A stretch of 64,000 nucleotides of DNA. Source: Bog-473 sp963701955. GTDB lineage: Bacteria > Actinomycetota > Acidimicrobiia > Acidimicrobiales > RAAP-2. Both the position numbers and the translations under genes were made by a program. The first letter of the stretch is position 1. Every line of letters begins with the position of its first letter. Shown here piece by piece: positions 25,864-34,404 of this stretch. Location of the stretch: assembly GCA_963701955.1 (NCBI GenBank), contig OY969694.1, positions 1,488,001 to 1,552,000 on the forward strand. Reading direction: 5' to 3'. The notes under the pieces are model-generated. The model searched no databases. It was not told where the DNA came from and saw nothing but the letters and a program-made list of their open reading frames with translations.

Positions 25864-26729
25864 GCGGCGAGGCGATCGAGAGGCCGCTCCCCCTCGTCAT
25901 CCTGGCGGCGGGTCGGGCCCGGCGCTACGGCGGTTGCAAGCCGTTGGCCCCGGTGGGCCCCAACGGTGAGGCCGTCATCGACCTCGTGGCTTCCGACGCG
26001 CTCGCCGGCGGGTTCGGCACCATCGTGCTCGTCCTGAGTCCGGCCACCGGACCGGCCATCCGCTACCACGTCGAGCACACCTGGCCCACCGCTGTCGACG
26101 TGCGGTTCGCCCTGCAACCCTCCCCGCTCGGCACCGTGCACGCCGTCCTGTGCGCCTCCGAGCACGTGAGCGACACCCCCTACGGCGTCGGCAACGCCGA
26201 CGACGTCTACGGCCGCGCCGCCTGCGCTCTGTTGGCCGAGCACCTGAGGACCCATGGCGGGACGAGCGCGCTGGTGGGCTACCGGCTGGCCGATGCGGTG
26301 GTCGGGTTCTCTCCCGTCACCCGTGGCGTCTGCAGGGTGACCGACGACGGTCGTCTGGCCGGGGTCGACGAGCGCCGACAGGTCCGCGCCACCCCCGACG
26401 GGGGGTTCGAAGCGGATGACGGCCGCGAGCCGACCCTGCTCTCCCCCGATGTCCGAGTGTCGATGAACCTGTGGGGATTCACCCCGGCCTTCCACGCCAT
26501 CTTGAACCAGGCGATGGAGGCCGCCACCGACGCCTCCGAGGAGTCCGAGGTCCTCCTCCCCGAAGTGGTCGCCCGGTCTCTCACGAGCTCGAGGTTCGAC
26601 GTGCTGCCCGCCCACGGTCGCTGTGTCGGGGTCACCCACCCCGACGACCTGTCACTGGTCCAGGACGAGCTCAACCGGCAGGTGGCGGCCGGCGAGCGCG
26701 CGGCGCGTCTTTGGCCCTCGCTGGGCTGA
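25851..26729 (+). CDS. Nucleotidyltransferase (NTP-transferase family)
   Basis: A 292-residue protein with the Rossmann-like sugar nucleotidyltransferase start VILAAGRARRYGGCKPLAPVG and a GNADDVYGRAA segment whose aspartates would bind metal and NTP. The family activates sugar phosphates or similar alcohol phosphates. No sugar-pathway gene lies beside it. The ATG at 25851 overlaps KAS III by 13 bases; GTG 25860 (GTGA with the upstream stop) is an equally likely start. Its place at the end of a thiolase/KAS III operon is unusual. Confidence 0.78.
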   Translation: MGRVSGEAIERPLPLVILAAGRARRYGGCKPLAPVGPNGEAVIDLVASDALAGGFGTIVLVLSPATGPAIRYHVEHTWPTAVDVRFALQPSPLGTVHAVLCASEHVSDTPYGVGNADDVYGRAACALLAEHLRTHGGTSALVGYRLADAVVGFSPVTRGVCRVTDDGRLAGVDERRQVRATPDGGFEADDGREPTLLSPDVRVSMNLWGFTPAFHAILNQAMEAATDASEESEVLLPEVVARSLTSSRFDVLPAHGRCVGVTHPDDLSLVQDELNRQVAAGERAARLWPSLG

Positions 26730-27293
26730 GCGCAAGGCCCTCGTCCGCGGGTCCGCCAGGCCGTGCGGCATCGGCCCCCGGACGCGACGCAACCCCGAGT
26801 AACCGTTCGGCCGAAGCCTCCCGTGCTCCTCGGGGCCACGTCGGCGATGCCCCGCTGGCGCCGCGCCGGGGTCGTGTCGGACAACCCCCGCCCGGGCCGG
26901 CCCGGCAGCTCCAGGGAAGCCACCGTGCACACCACGGACCATCGCAGTACAGAGCTTCCTGCCCACTCCGGTCACGATCCCCTCGCGGGGCCCGCTCCCA
27001 TCCCTCGTTTCCCGCCTTGCAGCGTTCACTCGGCTTCCGTCCGGCTCACCTTGCGGCTCGCCTTCTGGCTTCCCTCGCTCCTACCTTTCGGTGCTCGCTT
27101 GAGGTTCGGTGGGCTTTCGTCTCCGAACTGAGGACAGGTTGCGCTTCGCGCTGCTCGAGGTCAATGGGTTCTCGCGAAATCCAGACGTTCTCCCCACCTT
27201 TCTTGGTTCATCCCCAGCGCGCCGAGCGGCAATCCCCAGATCTTCCCCATGCGGGACGGCCGAAGGTCCGACGCCGGCCTAGCGTGGCGTGGC
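26730..27293. other. Intergenic region without a recognisable gene
   Basis: About 560 bases between the nucleotidyltransferase and tag. Open frames occur on both strands, but their peptides are Arg/Pro-rich shadows with no family features. Base composition is lower in GC and pyrimidine-rich around 27000-27200. I see no RNA gene, clear hairpin terminator or repeat. It may hold the promoter of tag or a decayed gene. Confidence 0.4.
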
Positions 27294-27914
27294 GTGAGTG
27301 AGCCCGTGCGCTGCGAATGGGCCGGCGGCGGCCCCGCCATGTCGACCTACCACGACACCGAGTGGGGTGTCCCGGTCCACGACGATGCCGTCCACTTCGA
27401 GTTCCTCGTCCTCGAAGGCGCACAAGCCGGTTTGAGCTGGTCCACCATCCTCAATCGGCGGACCGGTTATCGCAAGGCGTTCGCCAACTTCGACCCCGCC
27501 AGGGTCGCCCGCTTCACCCCCGCCCGGGTGGAGCGGCTGTTGGCGGACCCAGGCATCATCAGGAACCGGGCCAAGGTCGAAGCCACGGTGCGCAATGCCC
27601 GAGCCTTCCTCCGGGTGCAGGAGGAATTCGGGTCCTTCGACGACTACATCTGGAGTTTCGTGGGCGGCACCACCGTGGTCAACCGCTGGCAGCGGACCGA
27701 CCAGCTCCCGGCGAACTCGCCGGAATCCGAGTCGCTCAGCAAGGACCTCAAGCGACGAGGCTTCGGTTTCGTCGGCCCCACCGTGTGCTACGCCCACCTC
27801 CAGGCCGCGGGCCTCGTCAACGACCACCTCGTGACCTGCTACCGCTACGCGGAGCTCACCCGGCCACCATCTGGGCGCCGCGGTAGTCCAGGACGACCCA
27901 GCCGAACCGCTTGA
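27294..27914 (+). CDS. tag: DNA-3-methyladenine glycosylase I
   Basis: A 206-residue base-excision repair enzyme that removes 3-methyladenine from alkylated DNA. The zinc site is recognisable: Cys in VRCEWAGG, His in YHDTEWGVP, then His and Cys in NDHLVTCY near the C-terminus. The AGLSWSTILNRRTGYRKAF and GTTVVNRW segments form the HhH fold and base pocket. GTG 27294 (VSEPVRCEW) was chosen to match the usual short N-terminus. Its 3' end overlaps the convergent aspartic-protease-like gene by 59 bases, and the last 20 residues look poorly conserved. Confidence 0.9.
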   Translation: MSEPVRCEWAGGGPAMSTYHDTEWGVPVHDDAVHFEFLVLEGAQAGLSWSTILNRRTGYRKAFANFDPARVARFTPARVERLLADPGIIRNRAKVEATVRNARAFLRVQEEFGSFDDYIWSFVGGTTVVNRWQRTDQLPANSPESESLSKDLKRRGFGFVGPTVCYAHLQAAGLVNDHLVTCYRYAELTRPPSGRRGSPGRPSRTA

Positions 27915-28935
27915 GGACGTCGGAACCCAACAGGCCCTGAACACCGCTTCCGAGCGTTCCGAACACCGTGGTGCCGACCAGCTGGGGAACCAGCGCCACA
28001 CCGGGCAAGGACCATGGACCGCTGTGCACCAGTGGGACGGTGATGACCGAGCACACGGTGGCCTGGCGCTGGGCCAGGTTGGTCGGTGCCAACGCCCGAG
28101 TCCGTGCGAGGGCGGTCGAGACGACGGTCTGTGAGGTCCCCGTATCGACCACGAAGGGCCGCTGTGGCCCACCGCCGAGGTGCACGGACACGCTGAGCGA
28201 GACGTTGCCACGGCCCGGATCCACCGTCAGGGGCACAGTGGTGCCGTCACCCCCGGTCAAGGCGGCGGGAGGTGGGTGGGTCGGCCCGGTCACCGGCGCG
28301 GTGGACGTCAGAGGGGATCCCTCGGGACCGGGCAGCACGAGTGCGTCCGCAGCGAAGTCGACACGGACCGCCCCGAAGCGCGAAAGCACGTCGGAGCCCA
28401 ACAGACCCACTGGCTCTCCCCGTCCACCCATCTGGGGCAGGGTCGCCGACGTGAGTTGCTGGGGGGCCAGGCCAACCCCCTCGACCGACCAGGAGCTGAC
28501 AGAGACCGGTCGGGCGACTCCCGTGCACCCGACCCCTGCGAAGACCAGGGGGGTCCCCGCCCGAGCGAGGTGCAGGCGCCCGGCCAGGCCGGCGTCGATG
28601 GTCGACTGCCCCGCTCCGGTGTCGAGGACGAAGGGGAACGGACCCCGGCCACCGATGCAGACGTTCACTGACTCGGCCACCTGGCCGGCCACCGTGCTGA
28701 CGGTGAGGGGTATCCGCTCTCCTCCGGCCGGCCAGGGCGTGACACCGCCGCACCCGGCAGAGGCCCGTGGCAGGGTGAAGGTGACCTGAGGCTCGACGCG
28801 CACCCGCGGCTGGAGTGATCCTGCACCTGCGCCGGAGCTCGCACTGACCACGAGACACGCCGCGACGGCCAGCACGGCGGTGGCCGAGGTCGAGCACCTG
28901 GCGAACAGCCCACCGTGGGCCCGGCGCCGCCGCAC
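27856..28935 (-). CDS. Secreted protein with two retropepsin-like aspartic protease domains
   Basis: A 359-residue protein. A basic start and hydrophobic segment (about 15-36) form a signal peptide. Two similar halves follow. The first has FVLDTGAGQST (Asp105) and GLLGSDVLSRFG (177-188); the second has FVVDTGTSQTVV (Asp264) and GLLGSDVLKRFG. DTG plus a later hydrophobic-Gly flap/turn is the retroviral/pepsin aspartic protease signature. Retropepsins need two DTG units, so the single chain could fold as a pepsin-like pseudo-dimer. Bacterial homologues are mostly uncharacterised. The gene is upstream of tag on the opposite strand and beside surface-glycan genes. Confidence 0.8.
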   Translation of the reverse strand: MRRRRAHGGLFARCSTSATAVLAVAACLVVSASSGAGAGSLQPRVRVEPQVTFTLPRASAGCGGVTPWPAGGERIPLTVSTVAGQVAESVNVCIGGRGPFPFVLDTGAGQSTIDAGLAGRLHLARAGTPLVFAGVGCTGVARPVSVSSWSVEGVGLAPQQLTSATLPQMGGRGEPVGLLGSDVLSRFGAVRVDFAADALVLPGPEGSPLTSTAPVTGPTHPPPAALTGGDGTTVPLTVDPGRGNVSLSVSVHLGGGPQRPFVVDTGTSQTVVSTALARTRALAPTNLAQRQATVCSVITVPLVHSGPWSLPGVALVPQLVGTTVFGTLGSGVQGLLGSDVLKRFGWVVLDYRGAQMVAG

Positions 28936-28938
28936 GGG

Positions 28939-29820
28939 TCAGCGAGGGACGGCCAGGCGAACGGTCGCCATCGCCATGCGCATCCCGAGGACGAGCACCA
29001 CCAGTGGCAGAACGGCCCTGCGCCAGCCGCGGGTCGTGCGCACGGCGAAGCGGAGGGCCGAGCGGTGGTGGGCCACCATCATTCGGTACGGGTGTCGGGC
29101 GGTGCTGACCCCCTGGATGTGGGTGGCGGCGGCGGTCCCGGCAAAGCCCACCCCCCACCCGGCCTGGTGGGCCCGCCAGCACAGGTCCATGTCCTCGGCG
29201 TACATGAAATACGACTCGTCGAATCCCCCCAACTCCTCGAGGGCACGACGACGGGCCAGGAAGCAGGATCCCGAGACCCAATCGGCTTGGCTGACGACGT
29301 CGCCCTCGGGCGTGCCGGGGTTGTACCGCCGGGTGAAGGGATTCTCCGGCGCGAACACGGCCAGCAGGGCGTGCCCGGCGGCGTCGACGTACGACGGGAA
29401 GCGACGCACCGACGGATAGACGGTGCCCGCTTCCGTGAAGAGCCGCGGCCCGACGAGGGCCCAAGCCGGGTGGGAGTCGAGGATGCCGCGCAGCTCCGGC
29501 AGCGCGCCGGGGTGTAGCTCGAGGTCGGGGTTCGAGACGAGGACGTAGTCCGGAGATGATGTCTCGCCGGCCAACGCGGCCAGCCCGCGGTTGACCCCGG
29601 CCCCGAACCCGACGTTGCGGCCGGGACGTACGATCCGCACGGGGGGTGCCGGCCGCTCGTCCAAGAGATCCGAGAGAGCGGTGCCGGCGCTCCGTGGCGC
29701 GCCGTTCTCGACCACGATGACCGGCGCTGCGCCGTCGCTCAACGCGGAACGGACGCACATCTCCAGCAGTGGCCCCGAGTCGTGGTCGACCACAACGGCA
29801 CCGATCGTCGTCGGCGTCAA
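28939..29820 (-). CDS. Family 2 glycosyltransferase, rhamnosyltransferase-like
   Basis: A 293-residue GT-A glycosyltransferase. Typical motifs are the N-terminal IGAVVVDHDSG, VIVVENG, NVGFGAGVNRG, the DxD-equivalent VSNPDLEL, and WVSGSCFLARRRALEELGGFDESYFMYAEDMDLCWR. A hydrophobic stretch near the C-terminus (LPLVVLVLGMRMAMA) suggests membrane association. The likely start is TTG 29820, ten bases after the rfbD stop and just downstream of GAGGAG; the longer frame overlaps rfbD. Position behind rfbD and rfbB suggests it transfers rhamnose to a cell-surface glycan. The acceptor is unknown. Confidence 0.82.
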   Translation of the reverse strand: MTPTTIGAVVVDHDSGPLLEMCVRSALSDGAAPVIVVENGAPRSAGTALSDLLDERPAPPVRIVRPGRNVGFGAGVNRGLAALAGETSSPDYVLVSNPDLELHPGALPELRGILDSHPAWALVGPRLFTEAGTVYPSVRRFPSYVDAAGHALLAVFAPENPFTRRYNPGTPEGDVVSQADWVSGSCFLARRRALEELGGFDESYFMYAEDMDLCWRAHQAGWGVGFAGTAAATHIQGVSTARHPYRMMVAHHRSALRFAVRTTRGWRRAVLPLVVLVLGMRMAMATVRLAVPR

Positions 29821-29830
29821 GAGCTCCTCG

Positions 29831-30757
29831 TCATGACCGGGCCACCCCCGTGTCCGACCCCAGGGCGGCGACCAGACGCGAGAGGCCGTCGCGCCAGTCG
29901 GGGAGCGTCGGCAGCCCGAGCAGGCGCAATGCCATGTTGTCGAGAACGGAGAAGGCGGGACGCGGAGCGGGGCGGGGCGGGTCGAGGTCCGCGGTGCGGA
30001 TGGGGACGACACGCTCGGGATCTGCCCCCGCCTCGGCCAGCACCGCCCGCACGAAATCCCACCATGTGGTGGCGCCGCTGTTGGTGACGTGGAAGGTCCC
30101 GGGCCGGCGTCCCAGCCCGAGCGTCACGATGGCGGGCGCCAGATCCGCGGTGAACGTCGGGGACCCGTGCTGGTCGTCGACGAATCGCAGCTCGCCCTCG
30201 CCGCCGGCGAGGCGGAGCGCCGTGACGACCATGTTGGCGCCGTGGGCCCCGCACAACCAGCTCGTGCGAACGATGGTCGTGCCGGGCCGGCACTCGCGCT
30301 CGCCGGCCAACTTGGACATCCCGTACACGGATGCGGGGCAGGGCGTGTCCCACTCCCGGTAGGGGCGCTCGGCGGTACCGTCGAACACGTAGTCGGTGGA
30401 CACGTAGACCACGTGCGCCCCGACATCTGCCGCCGCCTCTGCGATGTTGCGGGTGCCGACGGCGTTGACGGCGAAGGCCAGGTCCACCTCCGTCTCGCAG
30501 AGGTCCACCGCGGTCATCGCCCCGCAGTGGAACACCAGTTCGGGGCGGAACTCGCCGAACAGGGGCTGAACGGCGTCACGGTCCTCGACCCGCAGGGTGT
30601 CGATGTCGGTTGCCAGGATCTCGTGTGCGAGACCGGGGCGTTCCCCCTCCGGGCCGAACAGGGCACACCGCCGCCCGCCGTCGGGGACCCGACCGGCCAG
30701 CGCGTCCTGCAGGTCGCGCCCGAGTTGTCCGTTGGCCCCGGTGATGAGGATCCGCAC
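29831..30757 (-). CDS. rfbD: dTDP-4-dehydrorhamnose reductase
   Basis: A 308-residue short-chain dehydrogenase that makes dTDP-L-rhamnose with NAD(P)H. It has the nucleotide motif ITGANGQLGRDL at the N-terminus, YVSTDYVFDGT, the catalytic Tyr-Lys pair in VYGMSKLAGE, and VRTSWLCG. The C-terminal RPAFSVLDN is typical of RmlD. It follows rfbB by 3 bases and precedes a glycosyltransferase. rfbA and rfbC are not present nearby and must lie elsewhere in the genome. Confidence 0.93.
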   Translation of the reverse strand: MRILITGANGQLGRDLQDALAGRVPDGGRRCALFGPEGERPGLAHEILATDIDTLRVEDRDAVQPLFGEFRPELVFHCGAMTAVDLCETEVDLAFAVNAVGTRNIAEAAADVGAHVVYVSTDYVFDGTAERPYREWDTPCPASVYGMSKLAGERECRPGTTIVRTSWLCGAHGANMVVTALRLAGGEGELRFVDDQHGSPTFTADLAPAIVTLGLGRRPGTFHVTNSGATTWWDFVRAVLAEAGADPERVVPIRTADLDPPRPAPRPAFSVLDNMALRLLGLPTLPDWRDGLSRLVAALGSDTGVARS

Positions 30758-30760
30758 GGG

Positions 30761-31780
30761 TCAGCCGGCTCCGCCGGCTCCGTTTCCCCAGGCCCCCTCC
30801 GCCACTGGGACCCGGGCCAGAAGCGGCTCCCACCAATCCCGGTGCTCCGCGTACCACGACACCGTGTCGGCGAGGCCCTCTTCCCAGTTGACCGAGGGCG
30901 CCCAGCCCAGTTCGTCGCGCAACTTCGAGGCATCGAGGACGTACCGACGATCGTGACCGGGGCGATCCGGGACGATCGTCTTGAGCGACTCCGGTTTGCC
31001 GAGCGAGGCGAGGATGCGGTCCGCCACCTCCATGATCGACGCTTCGACGCCACTGCCGACGTGGTACGTCTCCCCCACCCGACCACGGGCCAGCACGGCG
31101 TCGATTGCCGTGCAGTGGTCGATCACGTGGAGCCACTCGCGGCGGTTCTCCGTGCTGGCGTACAGCGTCAGGGGCTGATCGTCGAGTGCGAGCGCGCAGA
31201 AGTGCGGGATCAGTTTCTCGGGGAACTGAAAGGGGCCGTAGTTGTTGGCGCAGTTGGTGATCGTGATCGGCAGGCCGTACGTCTCGGCGTAGGCCCTCAC
31301 GGCATGGTCGGCGCCGGCCTTCGAGGCGTTGTACGGGGTCCGCGGCCGGTAGGGCGAGTCCTCGGTGAAGACGTCGTCCGTGTCGAGGGGGAGGTCCCCG
31401 TACACCTCACAGGTCGAGACGTGGTGGAAGCGGTTGACACCCACCTGGCGGGCCGCCTCCAGCATGGTTTGGGTCCCGATCACATTGGTCTGAAAGAACA
31501 GTCCTGGGTTGAGAACCGCGAGAGAGTTGTGTGACTCGGCGGCGAAGTGGACGATCGTGTCGATCTCCTCACTTTGCAACGCCTTTTCGGCGACCGGGCC
31601 GTCGCAGATGTCGCCCTGGACGAAGGCGATCCGGTCCTCAATGTCCGAGAGGTTGGGTCGGTTGCCGGCGTAGGTGAGCACGTCGTAGACGACAACGTGG
31701 TCCTCTGGGTGCTGCTCGACCCAGTACCGGGCGAAGTTCGACCCGATGAAACCGGCACCTCCCGTGATGAGAAGGCGCAT
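30761..31780 (-). CDS. rfbB: dTDP-glucose 4,6-dehydratase
   Basis: A 339-residue NAD-dependent epimerase/dehydratase family enzyme that converts dTDP-glucose to dTDP-4-keto-6-deoxyglucose. It starts MRLLITGGAGFIGSNF and carries YDVLTYAGNRPNL, HFAAESHNS, HVSTCEVYGDL, the catalytic YNASKAGADH and NCANNYGPFQFPEKLIP, all RmlB hallmarks. In STCEVYG the usual Asp is Cys: RmlB normally reads STDEVYG. ATG 31780 was preferred over ATG 31792. It heads the rhamnose operon and is about 35 bases from the birA stop on the same strand. Confidence 0.94.
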   Translation of the reverse strand: MRLLITGGAGFIGSNFARYWVEQHPEDHVVVYDVLTYAGNRPNLSDIEDRIAFVQGDICDGPVAEKALQSEEIDTIVHFAAESHNSLAVLNPGLFFQTNVIGTQTMLEAARQVGVNRFHHVSTCEVYGDLPLDTDDVFTEDSPYRPRTPYNASKAGADHAVRAYAETYGLPITITNCANNYGPFQFPEKLIPHFCALALDDQPLTLYASTENRREWLHVIDHCTAIDAVLARGRVGETYHVGSGVEASIMEVADRILASLGKPESLKTIVPDRPGHDRRYVLDASKLRDELGWAPSVNWEEGLADTVSWYAEHRDWWEPLLARVPVAEGAWGNGAGGAG

Positions 31781-31815
31781 AGCGCAGCTCATGTTAGCCG
31801 CGGGCTCCCGGCTCC

Positions 31816-32565
31816 TCAGGATGGTCTGCGCAGCTCGATCACGTCGCCGGCGCTGACGATGCGCAATCCCGCCGCGGTCTCGACAACGAGACACCCCTGG
31901 TCGTCAACCGTGGCGGCCCGTCCGGAGAGCTCCTCTCCCGCCAGCATGACCCGCACCTCGTGACCGAGCGTGCCACAGCGGCGGCGAATCTCGCCGGCCA
32001 GTGTGACCCGCCCATCGGCGTCGTCGAGCTGGGTGCGCCACGGAGTGAGCGCACTCAGCAGGCCTTCGAGCAGGAGCTTGCGGTCGACGGGGCCGGCGTC
32101 ACCTCTGAGGTCGTCCAGGCAGGTGCCGCCGGCCCCCGCTGGACCCGGCCAGGCCACGTTGAGGCCGATCCCGACCACCACGGCGGTGAGCTCTCCGCCG
32201 GTGAACTCGGCCTCGGCGAGAATTCCGGCCAGCTTGGATCCCTCCACGACGAGGTCGTTGGGCCACTTCAGCTCGGGCTCGACACCTGCCACGGCCTGGC
32301 ATGCTTCGGCGGCAGCCAGGGCAACGGCACCGGTGCACAGATGGACGTCGGGGCCCGACATGTGGGGTCTGAGCAGGACGGAGGCCAGTAGATTGGCCCC
32401 TGGGGGCGACTCCCAGCGTCGGTCGAGCCGCCCGCGCCCCGCCGTCTGGTGCTCGGCGACGACGACCAGGCCCTCGGGAGCGCCCCGTCGGGCCCGTTCC
32501 CGCAGGTGGCTGTTGGTGGAGTCGACTTCCTCGAGCCACTCGATGTCCCAGCCACCGCCCCACAT
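31816..32565 (-). CDS. birA: Biotin-[acetyl-CoA-carboxylase] ligase
   Basis: A 249-residue monofunctional biotin protein ligase without the N-terminal DNA-binding domain of E. coli BirA. It shows EEVDSTNSHL, the ATP/biotin loop TAGRGRLDRRWESP, KWPNDLVVEGSKLAGIL and VGIGLNVAWP, with an SH3-like C-terminal domain (GHEVRVMLAGEELSGRA). It makes biotinyl-AMP and biotinylates the AMKM lysine of carboxylase carrier domains. Its start is 58 bases from the divergently transcribed carboxylase subunit that carries exactly such a domain, a clear functional pairing. ATG 32565 begins the conserved part. Confidence 0.94.
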   Translation of the reverse strand: MWGGGWDIEWLEEVDSTNSHLRERARRGAPEGLVVVAEHQTAGRGRLDRRWESPPGANLLASVLLRPHMSGPDVHLCTGAVALAAAEACQAVAGVEPELKWPNDLVVEGSKLAGILAEAEFTGGELTAVVVGIGLNVAWPGPAGAGGTCLDDLRGDAGPVDRKLLLEGLLSALTPWRTQLDDADGRVTLAGEIRRRCGTLGHEVRVMLAGEELSGRAATVDDQGCLVVETAAGLRIVSAGDVIELRRPS

Positions 32566-32623
32566 GGCACACACCTTACGGCGCGTGCAATTGTGAGGGC
32601 CCAGCTTGAGAGGAAAGGTCGGC

Positions 32624-34387
32624 GTGCTCCAGAAGATCCTGATTGCGAACCGAGGAGAGATCGCCGTCCGGGTTATCCGGACGTGTCGGGAGCTGGGCAT
32701 TCCCACCGTGGCCGTCTACTCGAACCTCGATCGAGACGCGCTCCACGTGCGCATGGCAGACGAGGCCTATGCGCTCGGGGGTGAGACGGCGGCCGAGAGC
32801 TACCTCAACACCGACGCCATCCTCGACGCCATTGAGAGAAGCGGCGCCGACGGCGTCCACCCGGGCTACGGCTTCTTCTCGGAGAACACCGACTTCGCCC
32901 GCGCCATCACTGATCGCGGCGTGACCTTCATCGGACCGCCCCCAGAGGCGATCGAGGTGATGGGGGACAAGATCAGCTCGCGGTTGGCCGCCGAGAGGGC
33001 GGGCGTTGCCGGGGTCCCGGGCCGCTCCGAGCCGCTCACTTCCTCCGACGAGGTGGTCGCGTTCGGGGAGGAGTACGGCTGGCCGGTCGCCATCAAGGCC
33101 GCCTACGGCGGAGGCGGACGCGGCATGAAGGTGGTCTCCGGCCCGGACGAGGCGGCCGAGGCCATGGAATCGGCCGCCCGGGAGGCGCAGGCCTACTTCG
33201 GACGTCCCGAGATCTATCCCGAGCGCTACCTCGAGTGGCCACGTCACATCGAGATGCAGGTGCTGGCCGACCAGCACGGCACCACCCTGTGGCTGGGCGA
33301 GCGCGACTGCTCGGCTCAGCGCCGCCACCAAAAGCTGGTCGAAGAGAGCCCTGCTCCCGACTTCCCCGACCAGATCCGCCAGGCCATGGGTGCCGCCGCA
33401 GTCAAGGTCTCCGAGGCTTGCGGCTACCACAACGCCGGCACCGTGGAGTTCCTCTACCAGGACGGCGAGTTCTACTTCCTCGAAATGAACACCCGCCTCC
33501 AGGTCGAGCACCCGGTCACCGAGCTCGTCACCGGCCTCGACCTGGTCGCGTGGCAGATCAGGATCGCCTCGGGCGAGCCGCTCGACTTGACCCAGGAGAA
33601 GATCGAGCGGAGGGGGCACGCCATCGAGATCCGCATCAACGCCGAAGATCCCAGCGGCGGGCGCTTCTCCCCCTCTCCGGGCACGTTGACGGCGTTCCAC
33701 CAACCCGCCGGTCCCGGCGTCCGGCTCGACGCAGGCTATGACGCCGGTGACACCGTGTCGCAGTACTACGACAACCTGATCGCCAAGCTGATCGTCTGGG
33801 CACCCGATCGCGAGGCGGCTCGCCGGCGGATGCTGCGCGCCATCGCCGAGACCCGCATCTCGGGGGTGGCGACGACGCTCCCGGCGGACGAGATCATCCT
33901 CTCCCACGAGGATTTCGCCACGGCCAAGCACTCGACGAAATGGGTGGAGGACGTCCTCGACCTCAGCGGACTCTCCGTGGACCATGGAGCGGGCGAAGCG
34001 CCCGCCCCGCAGGACGAGGAGGTGCCCACCGTATTGCGGGACGTGACCGCCGAGGTCGACGGCCGGCGCTTCTCGCTCAAGCTCTGGGTGCCCGACCTCG
34101 GCACGGTGGCCGCGCCCGGGCGTCCGTCCGCCCGGCCCAAGCGGTCTGCCACCACCTCGACGGCGGGGAGCGGATCGGGCGAGGTGGCGGTCCCCATGCA
34201 GGGCACGATCGTCAAGGTTCTGGTGGCCGAGGGCGACGTCGTCGAGGTCGGGCAGTCGGTGTGCATCCTCGAGGCCATGAAGATGGAGAACGCCGTGGCG
34301 GCCGAGAAGGAAGGTGTGGTCAAGGAGGTCAGGGTGAGCGCCGGCGATTCGGTGGGCGCCGGCGACATCGTGGCCGTGATCGAGTGA
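32624..34387 (+). CDS. accA: Acyl-CoA carboxylase alpha subunit (biotin carboxylase plus carrier domain)
   Basis: A 587-residue AccA3/PccA-type subunit. The N-terminal biotin carboxylase has ILIANRGEIAVRVIRTC, HPGYGFFSENTDFA, the ATP-grasp loop AAYGGGGRGMK, the active-site FLEMNTRLQVEHPVTE and RINAEDP. A linker follows, then a C-terminal biotinyl domain with EAMKMENAV, where Lys is biotinylated. It carboxylates biotin for a separate carboxyltransferase beta subunit (acetyl-, propionyl- or longer CoA), which is not in this window. GTG 32624 follows GAGAGGAAAGG; the frame is open to TTG 32606. The symbol follows actinobacterial usage for the alpha chain. Confidence 0.93.
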   Translation: MLQKILIANRGEIAVRVIRTCRELGIPTVAVYSNLDRDALHVRMADEAYALGGETAAESYLNTDAILDAIERSGADGVHPGYGFFSENTDFARAITDRGVTFIGPPPEAIEVMGDKISSRLAAERAGVAGVPGRSEPLTSSDEVVAFGEEYGWPVAIKAAYGGGGRGMKVVSGPDEAAEAMESAAREAQAYFGRPEIYPERYLEWPRHIEMQVLADQHGTTLWLGERDCSAQRRHQKLVEESPAPDFPDQIRQAMGAAAVKVSEACGYHNAGTVEFLYQDGEFYFLEMNTRLQVEHPVTELVTGLDLVAWQIRIASGEPLDLTQEKIERRGHAIEIRINAEDPSGGRFSPSPGTLTAFHQPAGPGVRLDAGYDAGDTVSQYYDNLIAKLIVWAPDREAARRRMLRAIAETRISGVATTLPADEIILSHEDFATAKHSTKWVEDVLDLSGLSVDHGAGEAPAPQDEEVPTVLRDVTAEVDGRRFSLKLWVPDLGTVAAPGRPSARPKRSATTSTAGSGSGEVAVPMQGTIVKVLVAEGDVVEVGQSVCILEAMKMENAVAAEKEGVVKEVRVSAGDSVGAGDIVAVIE

Positions 34388-34404
34388 CGGCGGTGATCGG
34401 GTAG

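Noticed and set aside
26471..27301. 276-codon plus-strand frame overlapping the nucleotidyltransferase and the following gap
   Set aside because: The first half is a shadow of the nucleotidyltransferase and the second half has biased composition with no recognisable family.
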